Origin: Amblyomma americanum
Lineage: Eukaryota > Arthropoda > Arachnida > Ixodida > Ixodidae
Direction of reading: 5' to 3'
DNA: 64,000 nt
Assembly: GCF_052857255.1 (NCBI RefSeq)
Contig: NC_135505.1
Location: 44,594,520-44,658,519 of the forward strand
Shown here: positions 21,025 to 31,536 of the stretch, piece by piece
Position numbering within the stretch: the stretch's first letter is position 1
Layout of the letters: each line of letters begins with the position of its first letter
Notes under the pieces: model-generated
The model's database searches: none
What the model saw: only the letters and a program-made list of their open reading frames with translations
What the model was told of the DNA's origin: nothing
Translations under genes and position numbers: made by a program

Positions 21025-21067
21025 TGAGTCAACGTTTCGAACATAGCCTGTCCGAAACATCGACTCA
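21025..21067. repeat. Short imperfect hairpin
   Basis: TGAGTCAACGTTTCGAA pairs with the reverse complement of TCCGAAACATCGACTCA (14 of 17 identical), with a 9-base loop. Confidence 0.6.
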
Positions 21068-21147
21068 AAATTAGTCTATGTATGTCTAATTGCAGGTTTT
21101 CACAACTTTGCATTTAGCCTCTAGCAACCAAATACGTTTATCTTTCG

Positions 21148-21149
<2 letters not shown>

Positions 21150-21219
<70 letters not shown>
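21150..21219. repeat. (TA)n microsatellite
   Basis: Pure TA tract of about 70 bases. Confidence 0.95.
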
Positions 21220-21220
<1 letters not shown>

Positions 21221-22900
21221 TCGTTCGTACTGAATGCCTCTCGATCCTTCACGCGCGAACTGGCAACTGACACAGACCATCTACGCCATCTACCATAAAT
21301 TGGGAGGCGGGGAAAAATATTCACGACACTCTTTTTAGACTTGAAAATAGTTAGTGAATGCAAAAAATTTTGTTGTCGATGAACTTTCCAATCTGATGGC
21401 TTCGAAGAAACTTATCAGTATATTTCAATTTTCTAGCTCTATCCGGCATACCGAGAAAACTAAGCGTAGATAATAATTTTTCACCTAGCAAGCAACCTTT
21501 TCAGTCCTCTGTATGCAGTCTTCAAAAACACTTAACAAGCTGCGACTGTAGTACACTAACAGAGGCGCATTGTTTTTATGTCTGTGTAGAAGCGAGCGGC
21601 TTCTGTTCTTAATCCGAAAGCATTAGGTAGATCACTTTCAAGGTCACATCTCAAAAAAGTGTCCGCAAGAAACGGCACCATGTGAGGTCACGTGCCGACA
21701 CTCACGCGTTGGAGATCATGACGTCCCATAGCTAATGCTAATTAATGTAACTAGGTAACGCGAAGACTAAATAGTACAATTAAGTCTGATGACATATGAC
21801 TGTGACGTCATGCAAGGTATCGTGACAACGATCTGATGTGACGTCAAGCCAAGTCACGTGACCACGATGTAGTATAATGTAACACCTATTTACATGTCAA
21901 CGATATAATTCCACGTAATACCAGGCCCCCATCCACCCCGCCCCATCCCAGTTTCAAGATACATTTGGATCCCACATTACTGCACATGCGCGAATGACGC
22001 ATTACAAAGAGTGCCGACAACCCGGTCCATAATAATGGCATTCTGATTGTCCAGCAGGTGCATGCGCCAGTTATCTTGTAAGAAAAGAGAGAAAGATAAC
22101 GTGTAGTGCCTGGTGGCCTGCATGACAGGCCGCCAACCTTACTGATGCCATACGAGAAAATCAAAAAGATGATTACAAACGTACAAACAAAAATCGCACT
22201 CTAAAAACTGAAGCGAACAGTGTGCCCCAATAAACGTCGTATTAGAATGTTTGAAAAAGCGACTGAGCAGCACCGCGCTAGAACGTAATCAGTTCTATTC
22301 ACACATATTCATTAAAGAATGCTAATGAAATCAGCTACCACATCACCACGCATTATAGTTTTGCTTTTTTTCACCGCTGTTACACCACTATTCTAGTACG
22401 CTCGACCCGTGCTGCGGTCTTCCGGCATAATAAGTAAATTTCTGAGACCGACCATGGAACCGGAGACCAAAGAGGGGTAATTCGGAAGGGTATAAAAGTG
22501 AAATCATATTTGCATCTGCTTGCATTACGAAATGGGAATATAAACAAGTAGGGCGAGATTCAAAATGGGGAACACACCAATCAAAAGCTTCGATGGTGTT
22601 TTACAGGCTGTTCTTACTTCGTGCTTTTTTTAATCAAATCAGCAGGCGTCCTTGATAGGAACCCCTGAATCACATTGCCTCGTCTGTGTCTACTGCTCTA
22701 GTTTCTCTAAAGTCAGCTTGCAATGTTCAGCAGGAATCTCTTCATTCGTCTGCGAGGCAAGAGTCGTGACGTCAGCGCCGGTAACGAGCATGAACACGAA
22801 GCAGTCTTCGTTGGGGCCTTCCGCACTGCGACGAATTCATTGGGTGCTTGCTAGCTGAACTATTTTGTTTGCGACATCAAAAAAAGCCACCGCACTGCAG
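21220..22900. other. Unassigned region with CRE/E-box-like words
   Basis: No coding signal recognised. Between 21640 and 21870 there are several TGACGTCA-type words (GTGACGTCATGC near 21800, GTGACGTCAAG near 21838, ATGACGTCCC near 21718) and CACGTG (21700, 21856). They may be copies of a short degenerate repeat rather than regulatory sites. The stretch 21900-22160 looks like another dispersed repeat, but I cannot name it. Confidence 0.4.
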
Positions 22901-23424
22901 TTCTACTTGATTTATGTGCTTTGCGCGCTCTTCGGAGTTTTAGCCTATCGACAGGCACCTACGGCTGCTATTTAAGCGGAGGAAAGGGGATCGAGAGTGG
23001 AGTGCCGTGACAGCAGCACTCCTTGCAGGAAGACCAGAGGTATGTGTCCTCCTGTAAGCTCGGGCTGAACGTACATTAGGCGTAGCACCGAAAGCTAAGA
23101 GCGGGCTACAGCATCCGGTTGTCCATACAGGGAAAACCGAACCTCAAGCGCCATTGCACGAACATTGCGGAGGTGTTCTCCAACTCCGCTTTGGAAGAGG
23201 TACTCATCGAAGTTCTACGCGGCAACTTCAAAAAGTGTTCACCTCAATATTTCGACATCACTGAATGACGACCTTGTAACGCCCCCGGCGGCGCGCTCAG
23301 ATCGCAGGCCATGGCATCCGGAGCCGGACAACAAAGAGGAAGTTGTGCTGGGCCGCCGCAGCTCGAGCACCGCAAATAAATATTTGGAACCTCAACGCTG
23401 TCGGAGCTGGTTCTTCCTCGCTTT

Positions 23425-24458
23425 CCCGCACCAAAGCAGGAAGAACCATACTTGATCGTTAAGGACTAGGCATACAGTTGCCACCCCAAGATACCAAAAC
23501 ACAGATACCTAAACGCATCGCTAAGGTAATAAGAGTTAAGCCACTCGCTAAGAATATGCATCCTGCTCACCACGAAGGGAGAAGAAGGGCTAGGGCAAAA
23601 GCTCTACACAACATATACAACCAAGATGAACATGCAGTATATGTAGATGCCGCAGAATATCCCCAGAAACAAGCGTTCGCACTAACGGCGGTGGATACGC
23701 AAGGTAAACTGATAGTCTCCGGCACTACCATAACGAAATCCTCGGAAACGGCAGAAGAGGCGACAATCGCCCTTGCTATCATTAACACAGAAGCTACTAC
23801 CATACTCAGCGACTCTAAATTTGCCATACGCAATTATGCGAGGGGCAGAATTTCTCAGGCAGCAATGAGCATATTGGGTCAAACCAAAGACTTAGACAGA
23901 ATTATTGAATTGATATGGGTCCCGGCTCACTCGGGGCACCCTGGTAACGAAGCGGCACCCATAACAGCTCGAGGATTCGTCAGCCGAGCAGGGGACGCTA
24001 TCGTTGCTGAGAGTTTTTCGAAGGACGGCCTATCATCTTTTCACGATATTACTAATCATTTTAAACTTGAAAGGAGGATATTCCGTCCTCCAGACAAAGC
24101 CTTTAATAAGGAGCAGGAGACCACTTGGAGGCGACTCCAGACGCGATCCTTCATGACGCCTTACCTGTTGTCAAAATTCTACCCCGGTGAATACGACCCT
24201 GCATGTACATTATGTGGTGATTTAGCCACTTATGATCACCTATTGTGGAATTGTAAAGAGCAGCCGCCCCCGAAATCTCTAATACAGGTTCCTACTCTCG
24301 AGCAGTGGGAGGCCGTGTTGGTCAGCTCAGACTTGGGAGTTCAAACCCGGGTCATTGAATGGGCTACCCAGGTCGCTGTCAGCCGTGGACTGATAGCCAC
24401 CTAGCACGGATCGTCTGCATTCTGCCTTTTCTGACCAATTAAATGTTTTCCAATCCAA
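23425..24458 (+). mobile_element. 5'-truncated LINE inserted in gypsy LTR
   Basis: The insert is flanked by the identical 10-base sequence TCCTCGCTTT at 23415-23424 and 24459-24468, a clear target-site duplication. The LINE is 5'-truncated and ends after AATTAAATG with a short CCAATCCAA tail instead of a long poly-A. It carries the RNase H open frame 23478-24404. Confidence 0.85.
23478..24404 (+). CDS. LINE ORF2 C-terminal part with RNase H (uninterrupted)
   Basis: This 308-codon frame is open throughout and is the C-terminal third of an I-like ORF2. It shows IRVKPLAKNMHPAHHEGRRR (residues about 19-38, the pre-RNase H linker), YVDAAEYPQKQAFALTAVD (first Asp), TTILSDSKFAIRNYARG (second Asp), and LIWVPAHSGHPGNEAAP, the GHxGxxGNE block. 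Near residues 239-256 is CTLCGDLATYDHLLWNC, a CxxC..H..C motif. The final Asp of GNExAD is replaced (NEAAP). The frame is open upstream to the truncation, so the ATG at 23478 is only the first Met, not a native start. It is not a host gene. Confidence 0.8.
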   Translation: MPPQDTKTQIPKRIAKVIRVKPLAKNMHPAHHEGRRRARAKALHNIYNQDEHAVYVDAAEYPQKQAFALTAVDTQGKLIVSGTTITKSSETAEEATIALAIINTEATTILSDSKFAIRNYARGRISQAAMSILGQTKDLDRIIELIWVPAHSGHPGNEAAPITARGFVSRAGDAIVAESFSKDGLSSFHDITNHFKLERRIFRPPDKAFNKEQETTWRRLQTRSFMTPYLLSKFYPGEYDPACTLCGDLATYDHLLWNCKEQPPPKSLIQVPTLEQWEAVLVSSDLGVQTRVIEWATQVAVSRGLIAT

Positions 24459-24521
24459 TCCTCGCTTTAGCTCCGACAGATTTGGTGACCCGGCTTCGAA
24501 TACCCAACCCCATCATCCTAC

Positions 24522-24850
24522 ATGGATTCCCCTGGATATTCCGTTCTTCCTACCGACGGTGATCCGTCCCAGAACGCCCTTCCTCTCGGTGCTTCGGTGG
24601 CCTAGTTCCAGCTAGTCAGCCTGCCGCCATTTTGGTCCATTATCTCCCACGCCTGGCTTCTGCAGTTTGAGGAGCATTTCTAGCTGCGACGTATCACCAG
24701 CCAGGAGACCAAGTTCCTCCATCTTGTGTCGTCCTTACCTCTTGACGTCGCTGAGAACATAGTGGACTTCATCACCTCGCCGGACTCGGCTGGACCCTTC
24801 TACACGTTGAAGGCGGCTATCATCGACTGCAAGTCAGTGTTCGAGCGCTG
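24522..24850 (+). pseudogene. Gypsy family-2 gag relic
   Basis: From ATG 24522 the frame reads MDSPGYSVLPTDGDPS, then LVSLPPFWSII, LRRITSQETKFLHLVSSLP and DVAENIVDFITSP. This is the gag N-terminal pattern of tick gypsy elements (LPPFW..WF.QVE..F..R.I..Q..K...V...L). Two TAG codons (near 24603 and 24682) interrupt it. The capsid C-terminus and zinc knuckle are lost in the following deletion. Confidence 0.7.
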
Positions 24851-24879
24851 CTCCAAGCGATCAGCAACTCCTTCATTCG

Positions 24880-25315
24880 CGCGTACGGCCAGTGGTCCCT
24901 GACGCTTAACCACGGATTGCGCCGCACGTTTCGCTGGATGTTCATTATCGCTGACGTCTCGAAAGCCATTCTCGGCGCCTACTTTGTCAGTTTCTTCAAT
25001 ATAGCCATCGACATGCAAGCTCATCGCCTCACAGACCCCAGCACGCACCTCTTCGTCAACGGCGTACTCTTGACCACTGCGGCAACGGGGCTTCGCCCTC
25101 TCGTTCCTGTGTCGCCTTCGAAAGTTCTGGCTGATTTTCCCAAACTCACTAAGCCGCGTCCCAGAGAGTCACCGGTGAAGCACTCGATCACTGACCACAT
25201 CCTCACTTCGGGACCTCCGGTGTTTGCTCGTCCTTGCCGTTAGTCGGGAGAACGCCTCGCTATAGCTCGCCGTGAGTTCCAACACATGCTTGAACTCGGG
25301 TTAGTTAACCTGTAG
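24880..25315 (+). pseudogene. Gypsy family-2 protease end and RT start
   Basis: Frame 24917-25243 reads FRWMFIIADVSKAILGAYFV, the C-terminal half of the aspartic protease (ILGxDFL in the family), then LADFPKLTKPRP and HSITDHILTSGPPVFARPCR. The last leads into REFQHMLELG after a stop at 25243. This is the protease-RT connector and the first RT strand. The DTGA active site and all RT catalytic motifs are missing. Confidence 0.75.
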
Positions 25316-26175
25316 TGCCTAGAATTTACTGGCTAGTGAGCTGAGCGGGGCCTCCCTGGTGGCACAGCAAGTGATGAATGCCGACGGCCGTCGCGTGGAG
25401 CGCTGCCAGTCGGGAGGGTGTGGGCCGCGCCGCCTCGCTCTCGTGGCATCAGGTAAAGTAGCGCTGTGCATTTGCTTTCGTTAAGCCGTAAGCGGCCACA
25501 GCTGCCATGGAGGCAGCTGATTGCAGGTTTCAGTGTCTCTTTCGAGTCTCCGACCAGAAGCATCACATTTAGTGCTTGTCGCTTGCGAGAAAGCTTCAAT
25601 GAAGTTCACCACATCTTCGAGCAATGAATTTCAGCCCATCTTAGAGCTTCGAACATACAGTGCTTACGAAGGGAAGAGGGAACTTGTTTTCTAGACGCGA
25701 TTACAAAAGTACTCTTTAGGTAACATTTTCTCTAACGAAGAAGGTGAAACGCGTCAGTTAATTTTATGGGCTTTTATTTAGGTGTTGTATGTGCTTTGTT
25801 TGCAGCCACAATTTTTTGGTACTTACAGAAAGCTCAGGGCTCTCCTTCGGACCTCGCAGATAATGTACACTTCTCATGAAAAAAACTTGCCTTTGTTTGA
25901 AGTGTCCTGCCCTGAGACCGGCTTTATATACGCCGCATCCACCACTAAGGTTTGGGAAGGAAACCTCCTTGATCAATGATTCGGCCTGTTTTGAAGGTAA
26001 TTGTGATGGTATATATGTTTTGACTCCTCTCTACCCCTCAGGCACACCACGGCCACAGCTGATTGCCCATCAAACAAAGTTGTTTTCTTCAGCTCCACAA
26101 TCGGCGTAAGCTAGTTAATCCACTGACACCATGATTCCAACCATGTGACTGGAATAGAGACGTTGTAAAGTAGGA
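25316..26175. other. Mostly unassigned; possible LINE RT scrap on minus strand
   Basis: On the minus strand about 25600-25440 the frame LLVGDSKETLKPAISCLHGS and LRLNESKCTALLYL resembles the part of a LINE RT just after YADD (GARLNxSKCxAL). It is short, with no second motif to confirm it. Nothing else was recognised in the stretch. Confidence 0.3.
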
Positions 26176-26179
26176 CCGG

Positions 26180-27225
26180 TGCACTCATCATCATCATTAT
26201 TTATTGCCCCTTAAAGACCCCTGGAAGGGGCTTTACATAAGAGGTGGGAGAGAGCGGAACATTGAAAACAACAAAATAGGTCACTGTCCAACATTGACAC
26301 AATCAGTGATCAGCAGGATATATGCAACACCTTTAAATAAGCATTAACAAAATATAAAAACAGCAACAGTAAAGAAAAAACAGAGGCAAACAGAAGCAGG
26401 CAAGAAATTCTCTACATCATGTTTTCAAATGGGATGTCAGCAACTGCCGAAACTTATATGGATCGCGTTCTATTACAATATGGTCTGGTAATGAATTCCC
26501 TTCTTCAATGGCAAGAGGCAGGAATTGTTGAATGCGTTAGAAGAGCCGTGCAGACGTAGAATGCTCATGGAGTTGAAGAGGCGGCGTGATGTTCGGAAAG
26601 GTGGAAGCAGAAGAGAATCCCGAAGCGAAGAAAAACAGAAGTATAGCTTATGAAATAATGACAAACGGGCGATTTTCCGTCTATGCATCAGAGGCTTAAG
26701 GTCAAGCGATAATTTTATATTGGTAACACTGGAGTAGGTGTCGTAGTTGGAGGAAATATATCGGGCTTCACGGTTTTAAATGTCTTCATGGCTATCGATT
26801 AGGTAAGCCTGATGTGGATTCCAAATAGGGGAGCCAAATTCTAGTTTGGTTCGGACGAAAGTTTTGCAAGCTAGACTGCGAATAGAGGGAGGGGAGAAAC
26901 TATGGTGCCATCTGATGAACCCAAGTGATTTCGATGCATCAGCTGCAATCTTCGTGATGTGCTCGGACCATGAGATCTTGCTGGTGATGTGAATTCCAAG
27001 GTAACGGTATGATTCAAGTTGGGAAAGGGTGGTTGAGTTCAACGAATATGCGTAGCTGAGGTTAGTGCGCTTGCGTGTTACCTGCATGTATTTGCACTTC
27101 GATATATTCAGCTTCATTAGCCATGTCGAACGCCAGTCTTCAATTTTGTTTAAATCATTTTGAAGCAACAACTGATCATTGTGTGCGGTTATGCGACGGT
27201 ACAAGGCACAGTCATCTGCGTGGTC
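26180..27225 (-). pseudogene. CR1/L2-like LINE 3' part
   Basis: The minus strand begins inside the RT active site (ADDCALYRRI near 27215), then LQNDLNKIEDW, MKLNISKCKYMQVTRKRTN, LESYRYLGIHITSKISWSEH and KTFVRTKLEFGSPIWNPHQ. After a frame change near 26780 comes MHRRKIARLSLFHKLYF (26688). Coding ends near 26415, followed by a 3' region with AATAAATAATGATGATGATG. This is the thumb and C-terminus of a CR1/L2-type LINE, 5'-truncated exactly at the catalytic motif. Few lesions suggest a fairly young copy. Confidence 0.75.
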
Positions 27226-27726
27226 GGAAGACGTTCACAATGCACCAATTCACCAGCGCTTGCTTCTTTAGAACCACCACGTCTGGTGCATTTTTCAACT
27301 AGTAGAGCTCCGTTGTCGGCACCAGGTCCTTCCACTCTCCCCGATTTGGCACTCTCAACGGTAGCACAACTCGGAGGCTTCCGACACAGCATGCCTAGCA
27401 GTGACGCTTTGCTGGATGCTCTTGCTCGCACAGATTTCTAGCTTTGCTGTTTGCTGATATTTCAAGCGCCATGTGTTTTAGATGATGCGTGAATATCGTG
27501 TCGGGTTTCAGACGCGGTTTACCGTGGGGAAGCTCGCTGGTGACTCATCTGCGCATCATTATTTTGGCACACTGCCACGATTGAACTCATAGCTAAGCCA
27601 AGCTACCCTTGACTCAGGACTCCGATAAACTAGCACAAAGGAGATGAATAGTTTTTACTCCCAACAGCCCACGTTACGTGCCGACAATGACAGTCATTGT
27701 GATGCGATAAGCTCTGAACTGCAGCT

Positions 27727-27779
<53 letters not shown>

Positions 27780-28210
27780 CGTTGCCAGGCTCAGAGGCCT
27801 GTAGGCTCCGCTAGCGTGTCGTAAAAATCTCAAGCCGCTGATTGTGTTCTGCAACCAGTTAAAAATACGACAAACGAATTGCTAGGACTACCGCGAGAGA
27901 GCACGATATATAGCTTATATCTAACGTGACCAAGCCCGGTGACTAATCAACTTTTCTAGCATTTTAGCAAATTTCTAGAGTGCAGCACCACGAAACAATA
28001 AAATTGCTCTACATCATCATCTCGACCAAAAGCTATTCAATGCTTCGAGTAGTGCGCAGTAAATGCATTTATGGACGTTACAAACCCGTGCCCAATCGGC
28101 ATCATGGAATTACTGGATTTACTTGAGGTCATAGGATTGCTCAACTTTACATCATGGGCTTGTTTGATCTGACAGGCCCACTCAGTACCCGACTGAACAG
28201 GAGCCACTCT
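27226..28210. other. No recognised gene; one (TA)n tract
   Basis: A (TA)n microsatellite occupies 27729-27778. The remainder shows no coding or repeat signal that I can name. Confidence 0.6.
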
Positions 28211-28219
28211 CACCGCGGC

Positions 28220-28465
28220 TTAGGTCATGATCAGAATGTGAGAACGAATTCGCGATTCGCATCATGATCTGAATGTGAGCCCGGATTCACGACAGACATC
28301 ATGATCTGAACGCGAGCCTGAACTCGCTCAAAACTCAGATCGTGATATGCACATGAGTCCGGGCTAACTCACGGCTCACAACATGATTTTAATGTGAGTT
28401 CGGAGTCAATCCACGACTCAGATCATGATCTGATATGAACGTGAGTGAGCCCGAGTGAGTCGACT
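28220..28465. repeat. Degenerate ~39-bp minisatellite
   Basis: The motif CATGATCTGAATGTGAGCC, with variants, recurs about six times at roughly 38-40 base intervals (near 28226, 28262, 28300, 28340, 28381, 28424). It is followed each time by CGGATTCACGACTCA-like sequence. TGATC and GTGAG/CTCAC words make it partly palindromic. Confidence 0.7.
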
Positions 28466-28757
28466 CATGAATGATTTCGCCAGCCTAAGCCTTTCTTCTC
28501 TGTTTAAGTTTCGTTCCCATTCTGCAAGCCGTGTACCATAATGTTGTACTGCAAACATATAAAAGCACGCTCGCTGTTCGAGAGGTAACCGCTTATACAC
28601 AGCAGCACTCGAAAGCAGGTCTCTTTGCATGCTCGCTTTGGTTTTGAGATGTTGTTGTGCTCTGACATCTAGCTCGTTTAGTGATGGGCACGTGAAAAGA
28701 GCAATCGAGAGCTCAGTCGATGATTTTACTACACGACTAAAATGAGTAGAATGGATA

Positions 28758-28978
28758 TGTTGTGTCGGTATCTGGAATGCGACACTTGCGTTTACCGGTG
28801 TTTGAAAAAGATATGATAGTGCGGTCGCCTTGGTTCTGCGCATGCTCGAGTGCAGCTGCCACCGAATAAATACTCGTTCATGGGCTGTACTGGGGGAGTT
28901 GTTTTTCGTGCTGCCTGGATGCAGTACTCGTAACAAAGCTGTATTCATCAAGCCAACGTCTTCTGTGTGGATGCAACA
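28758..28978 (+). repeat. 5' LTR
   Basis: Begins TGTTGTGTCGG, ends GATGCAACA. It contains GAATAAATAC near 28864 and ACAAAGCTGTATTC near the end. Here the second AATAAA-like signal of the 3' LTR (AATAAAGC) reads AACAAAGC. Confidence 0.93.
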
Positions 28979-28979
28979 A

Positions 28980-28996
28980 ACTGGCAACGAGGATGG
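28980..28996 (+). promoter_or_regulatory. Primer-binding site
   Basis: ACTGGCAACGAGGATGG begins two bases after the LTR, the expected place for tRNA priming. The related form TGGCGACGAGGATGG is usual in arthropod gypsy elements. The tRNA identity was not determined. Confidence 0.7.
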
Positions 28997-29015
28997 GATA
29001 CAACCAGAACTGACG

Positions 29016-29740
29016 ATGGCATCCACAAGCGGCAAGCTACCAGAGTTTGATCCCGACAGCGGAAACTTGGACGTCTTCATCGAACGCTTCGAGCTGTACA
29101 TAACGGCTAACGACGTTTCCGACGCCAAGAAACTGCATCTGTTCCTTAGCGCCATCGGAGAAAAAGCGTATCTGACGCTCCGAAGTCTACTGCTCCCTGG
29201 GACTCCCAGCACATCGACGTACAAGAACGTTGTCACAGCGCTGCAGAAGCACTACACTCCGATGCATTCTGTGGCGAGCGAACGGTACCACTTAGATCAA
29301 AAGAAGCAAGGACCTCAAGAAAGTGTCACGGATTTCGTGGTGTGGCTCAAGAAATAGGCAGCCTCATGCGACTTCCGCAGATTCTTGGAACAAGCGCTTC
29401 TTGACCGCTTGATTGCTGGGCTTCATTCCGAGGCTATACGTTGCCGGCTGCTGGCCGTGAGTGAATCCGCGCTCACCTGGGACCGTGCCTCCAGCATCAC
29501 TACTGCCATGGAAATGACAGCTAAGGACACACTGGCGATGGTTTTGGAAACTACCTGTCAGCGACGTTCACTGGCAGAGCAAGTCGTCGGCGTCGCCATA
29601 GGGCTCCGAATTGCGTGTCTGCAGCTGCCACGCCCCCCGACAAGCCTAAACCGAAGACTTCGACTCAAAGGACTAAATCAGATTGCCGTCGATGTGGTGG
29701 GCGCCATGCACCTGTAAGTTGGCCGTTCTTAAACCGCGTG
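29016..29740 (+). pseudogene. Gypsy gag with in-frame stop and frameshift
   Basis: ATG 29016 opens MASTSGKLPEFDPDSGNLDV and continues IERFELYITANDV and YLTLRSLLLPGTPS, a capsid-like gag. TAG at 29355-29357 breaks the frame after WLKK, but the same frame resumes (CDFRRFLEQALLDRLIAGLH) to about 29530, where it shifts. The third part, 29615 onwards, carries two cysteine motifs: CRRCGGRHAP..C and CYKCQKKGHVAKMC (near 29742), an intact CCHC knuckle that would bind genomic RNA. The first lacks a clear histidine-cysteine end. Gag would form the particle; it is inactive here. Confidence 0.85.
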
Positions 29741-29744
29741 TGTT

Positions 29745-30045
29745 ATAAATGCCAAAAGAAAGGTCATGTTGCGAAAATGTGCAAAAGTAGAGTTGTTCAT
29801 CAACTAGAACAGGAATCGTCAGACAGTGACCTGCTTATGCTTTGCCACACTGAAAACCGTACGGGCGTTCCTGTCATTGTATTCACTGTGCGGTTAAACG
29901 GGGAAAACGTAGCCATGGTATTAGACACTGGAGCGGCGGTTTCCATAATGTCGCAGGCAGAGTGCGCTAAGCATTTTCCAAACGCCAATCTTATACCCGC
30001 TGATGTCAAACTTGTCACGTACGTACAATGGCACGCCGGTTGATA
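29745..30045 (+). pseudogene. Gypsy aspartic protease
   Basis: VAMVLDTGAAVSIMSQ at about 29911-29958 is the active-site strand of a retropepsin (DTGA). Upstream is a serine/acid-rich linker from the gag knuckle. The frame fails near 30020, where CGTA is tandemly repeated (ACGTACGTACAA). The extra four bases shift it relative to the following TYNGTPVDIKG frame. The protease would cut gag-pol. Confidence 0.8.
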
Positions 30046-30645
30046 TCAAAGGTATTATTGATGTTGAAGTGGCGTACTATGATCAATGTTTTCATTTGCC
30101 CCTAGTAATTGCCACAGAGACTAAAGGCGCGAGAATGCGTAAGTTGCTCGGGCGCAACTGGCTTGGCAAAATCAAAATCGGGTGGCATGAAGTGATGCAA
30201 TTGAAGGCACTGGCGAAAGAAATGTCCTTGACTGACAAATATCGCGAAGTGTTCGAACCTGGCTACGGAGCGATAAGAGGCTTTACGGCAAGCATTGTTG
30301 GTAAAGAGAACGCTTCGCCAGTGTTTTGCAAGGCGCGATCAGTGCCGTATGCTTTGCGCGAGCGAGTCGAGCTGGAACTGGGGAACTTAGAAAAAGCTGG
30401 AGTACTATACCGGGCGCGACACAGTGCTTGGGCGACTCCTCTGGTGATCGTTCCTAAGAAAAATGGCGATGAGCTTCCTGCATTTGAGGTTGACCAATAC
30501 CCCCTCCCTTTGCCAGAGGACATCTTTATAAGGTTACAAGGCGGAGGCGTCTTTTTAGTTCTGCACCTGTCTAGAGCATACTTGCAACAACAATTAGACG
30601 AACGAGCGCAAGAACTGCTCACGGTCAATACGCAACTTGGCCTAT

Positions 30646-31198
30646 TCCATCTCCGACGCTTGCCTTACGGCGTAGCCTGCTCGCCAGGCGTGTTTCAGGC
30701 TGTTATGGACCAAGTCTTGCACGGGCTAACTGGCGCAGCCTGCTACTTAGATGACATTGTCATCGCGGGCAAAGATCAAAAGCAGTGCCAAGACAGATCA
30801 GAGCAGGTCCTCATATGCCTAAAAGAACACGGTGTAAGGGTAAACACCGAGAAATGCAAGTTGTTTCAGCAGCGAATAAGATACCTTGGCCATGAAATTG
30901 ACAGAAATGGATTACATCCCACTGCAGATAAATCCATTTCTGTCAATTTCATGGCCAAGGTATCTTATTCGCTGCTGAAACAACTTGCATTTCTCGGTGT
31001 TTACCCTTACACCGTGTTCTTTTAGGCATATGAGGACCTGCTCTGATATGTCTTGGCACTGCTTTTAATCTTTGCCCGCGATGACAATGTCATCTAAGTA
31101 GCAGGCTGCGCCAGTTAGCCCGTACAAGACTTGGTCCATAACAGCCTGAAACACGCCTGGCGAGCAGGCTACGCCGTAAGGCAAGAGTCGGAGATGGA
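30646..31198. repeat. Inverted duplication inside gypsy RT (268-bp arms)
   Basis: 30646-30913 is repeated in reverse complement at 30931-31198 around a 17-base spacer (ACATCCCACTGCAGATA). In 143 bases checked there were three differences, so it is about 98 % identical. A 23-base direct repeat starting TGGATTACATCCC is present at 30908-30930 and again at 31195-31217, bracketing the inverted arm. The transcript would fold into a long hairpin. Confidence 0.95.
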
Positions 31199-31217
31199 TT
31201 ACATCCCACTGCAGATA

Positions 31218-31536
31218 GCCCCGCCGCGGTGGCTCAGTGGTTAGGGCGCTCGACTACTGATCCGGAGTGCACGGGTTCGAACCCGACCGCGGCGGCTGCG
31301 TTTTTATGGAGGAAAAACGGTAAGGCGCCCGTGTGCTGTGCGATGTCAGTGCACGTTAAAGATCCCCAGGTGGTCGAAATTATTCCGGAGCCCTCCACCA
31401 CGGCACCTATTCTTCCTTTCTTCTTTCACTCCCTCCTTTATCCCTTCCCTTACGGCGCGGTTCAGGTGTCCAAAGATATATGAGACAGATACTGCGCCAT
31501 TTCCTTTCCCCAAAAAAACTAATTATTAAAACCAAT
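31218..31536 (+). mobile_element. tRNA-derived SINE (Ruka-like) in gypsy RT
   Basis: Flanked by the 11-base duplication CACTGCAGATA (31207-31217, 31537-31547). The head GCCGCGGTGGCTCAGTGGTT has an A box (TGGCTCAGTGG) and the perfect B box GGTTCGAACCC, the internal Pol III promoter of a tRNA. The body has GTGCACGTTAAAGATCCCC and AGGTGGTCGAAATTATTCCG, the conserved tick SINE core also seen at 44307-44546. The tail ends AATTATTAAAACCAAT. The family name is from memory. Confidence 0.9.

Larger units (their letters stand above)
22920..25315 (+). mobile_element. Degraded Ty3/gypsy element (family 2) with nested LINE
   Basis: A deleted gypsy copy. The 5' LTR's 3' part is at about 23290-23424 and 24459-24478, split by a LINE fragment. 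A TTTGGTGACCCGG primer-binding-like sequence follows at 24481, then a gag relic, a large deletion, and a protease-RT junction that ends near 25310. The LTR piece (GCCGGACAA..GGAAGTTG..GCTGGG..AAATAAA) matches about 78 % to 35652-35740, the 3' LTR of another copy. The LTR start is not defined; CTATTTAAG near 22969 could be its TATA box. Confidence 0.7.

Noticed and set aside
23041..23470. A separate host gene upstream of the LINE
   Set aside because: The sequence matches the LTR at 35650-35740 and leads into a gypsy primer-binding site, so it is LTR.
28418..29236. 272-codon minus-strand frame
   Set aside because: Antisense across the minisatellite, 5' LTR and gag start; no resemblance to a known domain.
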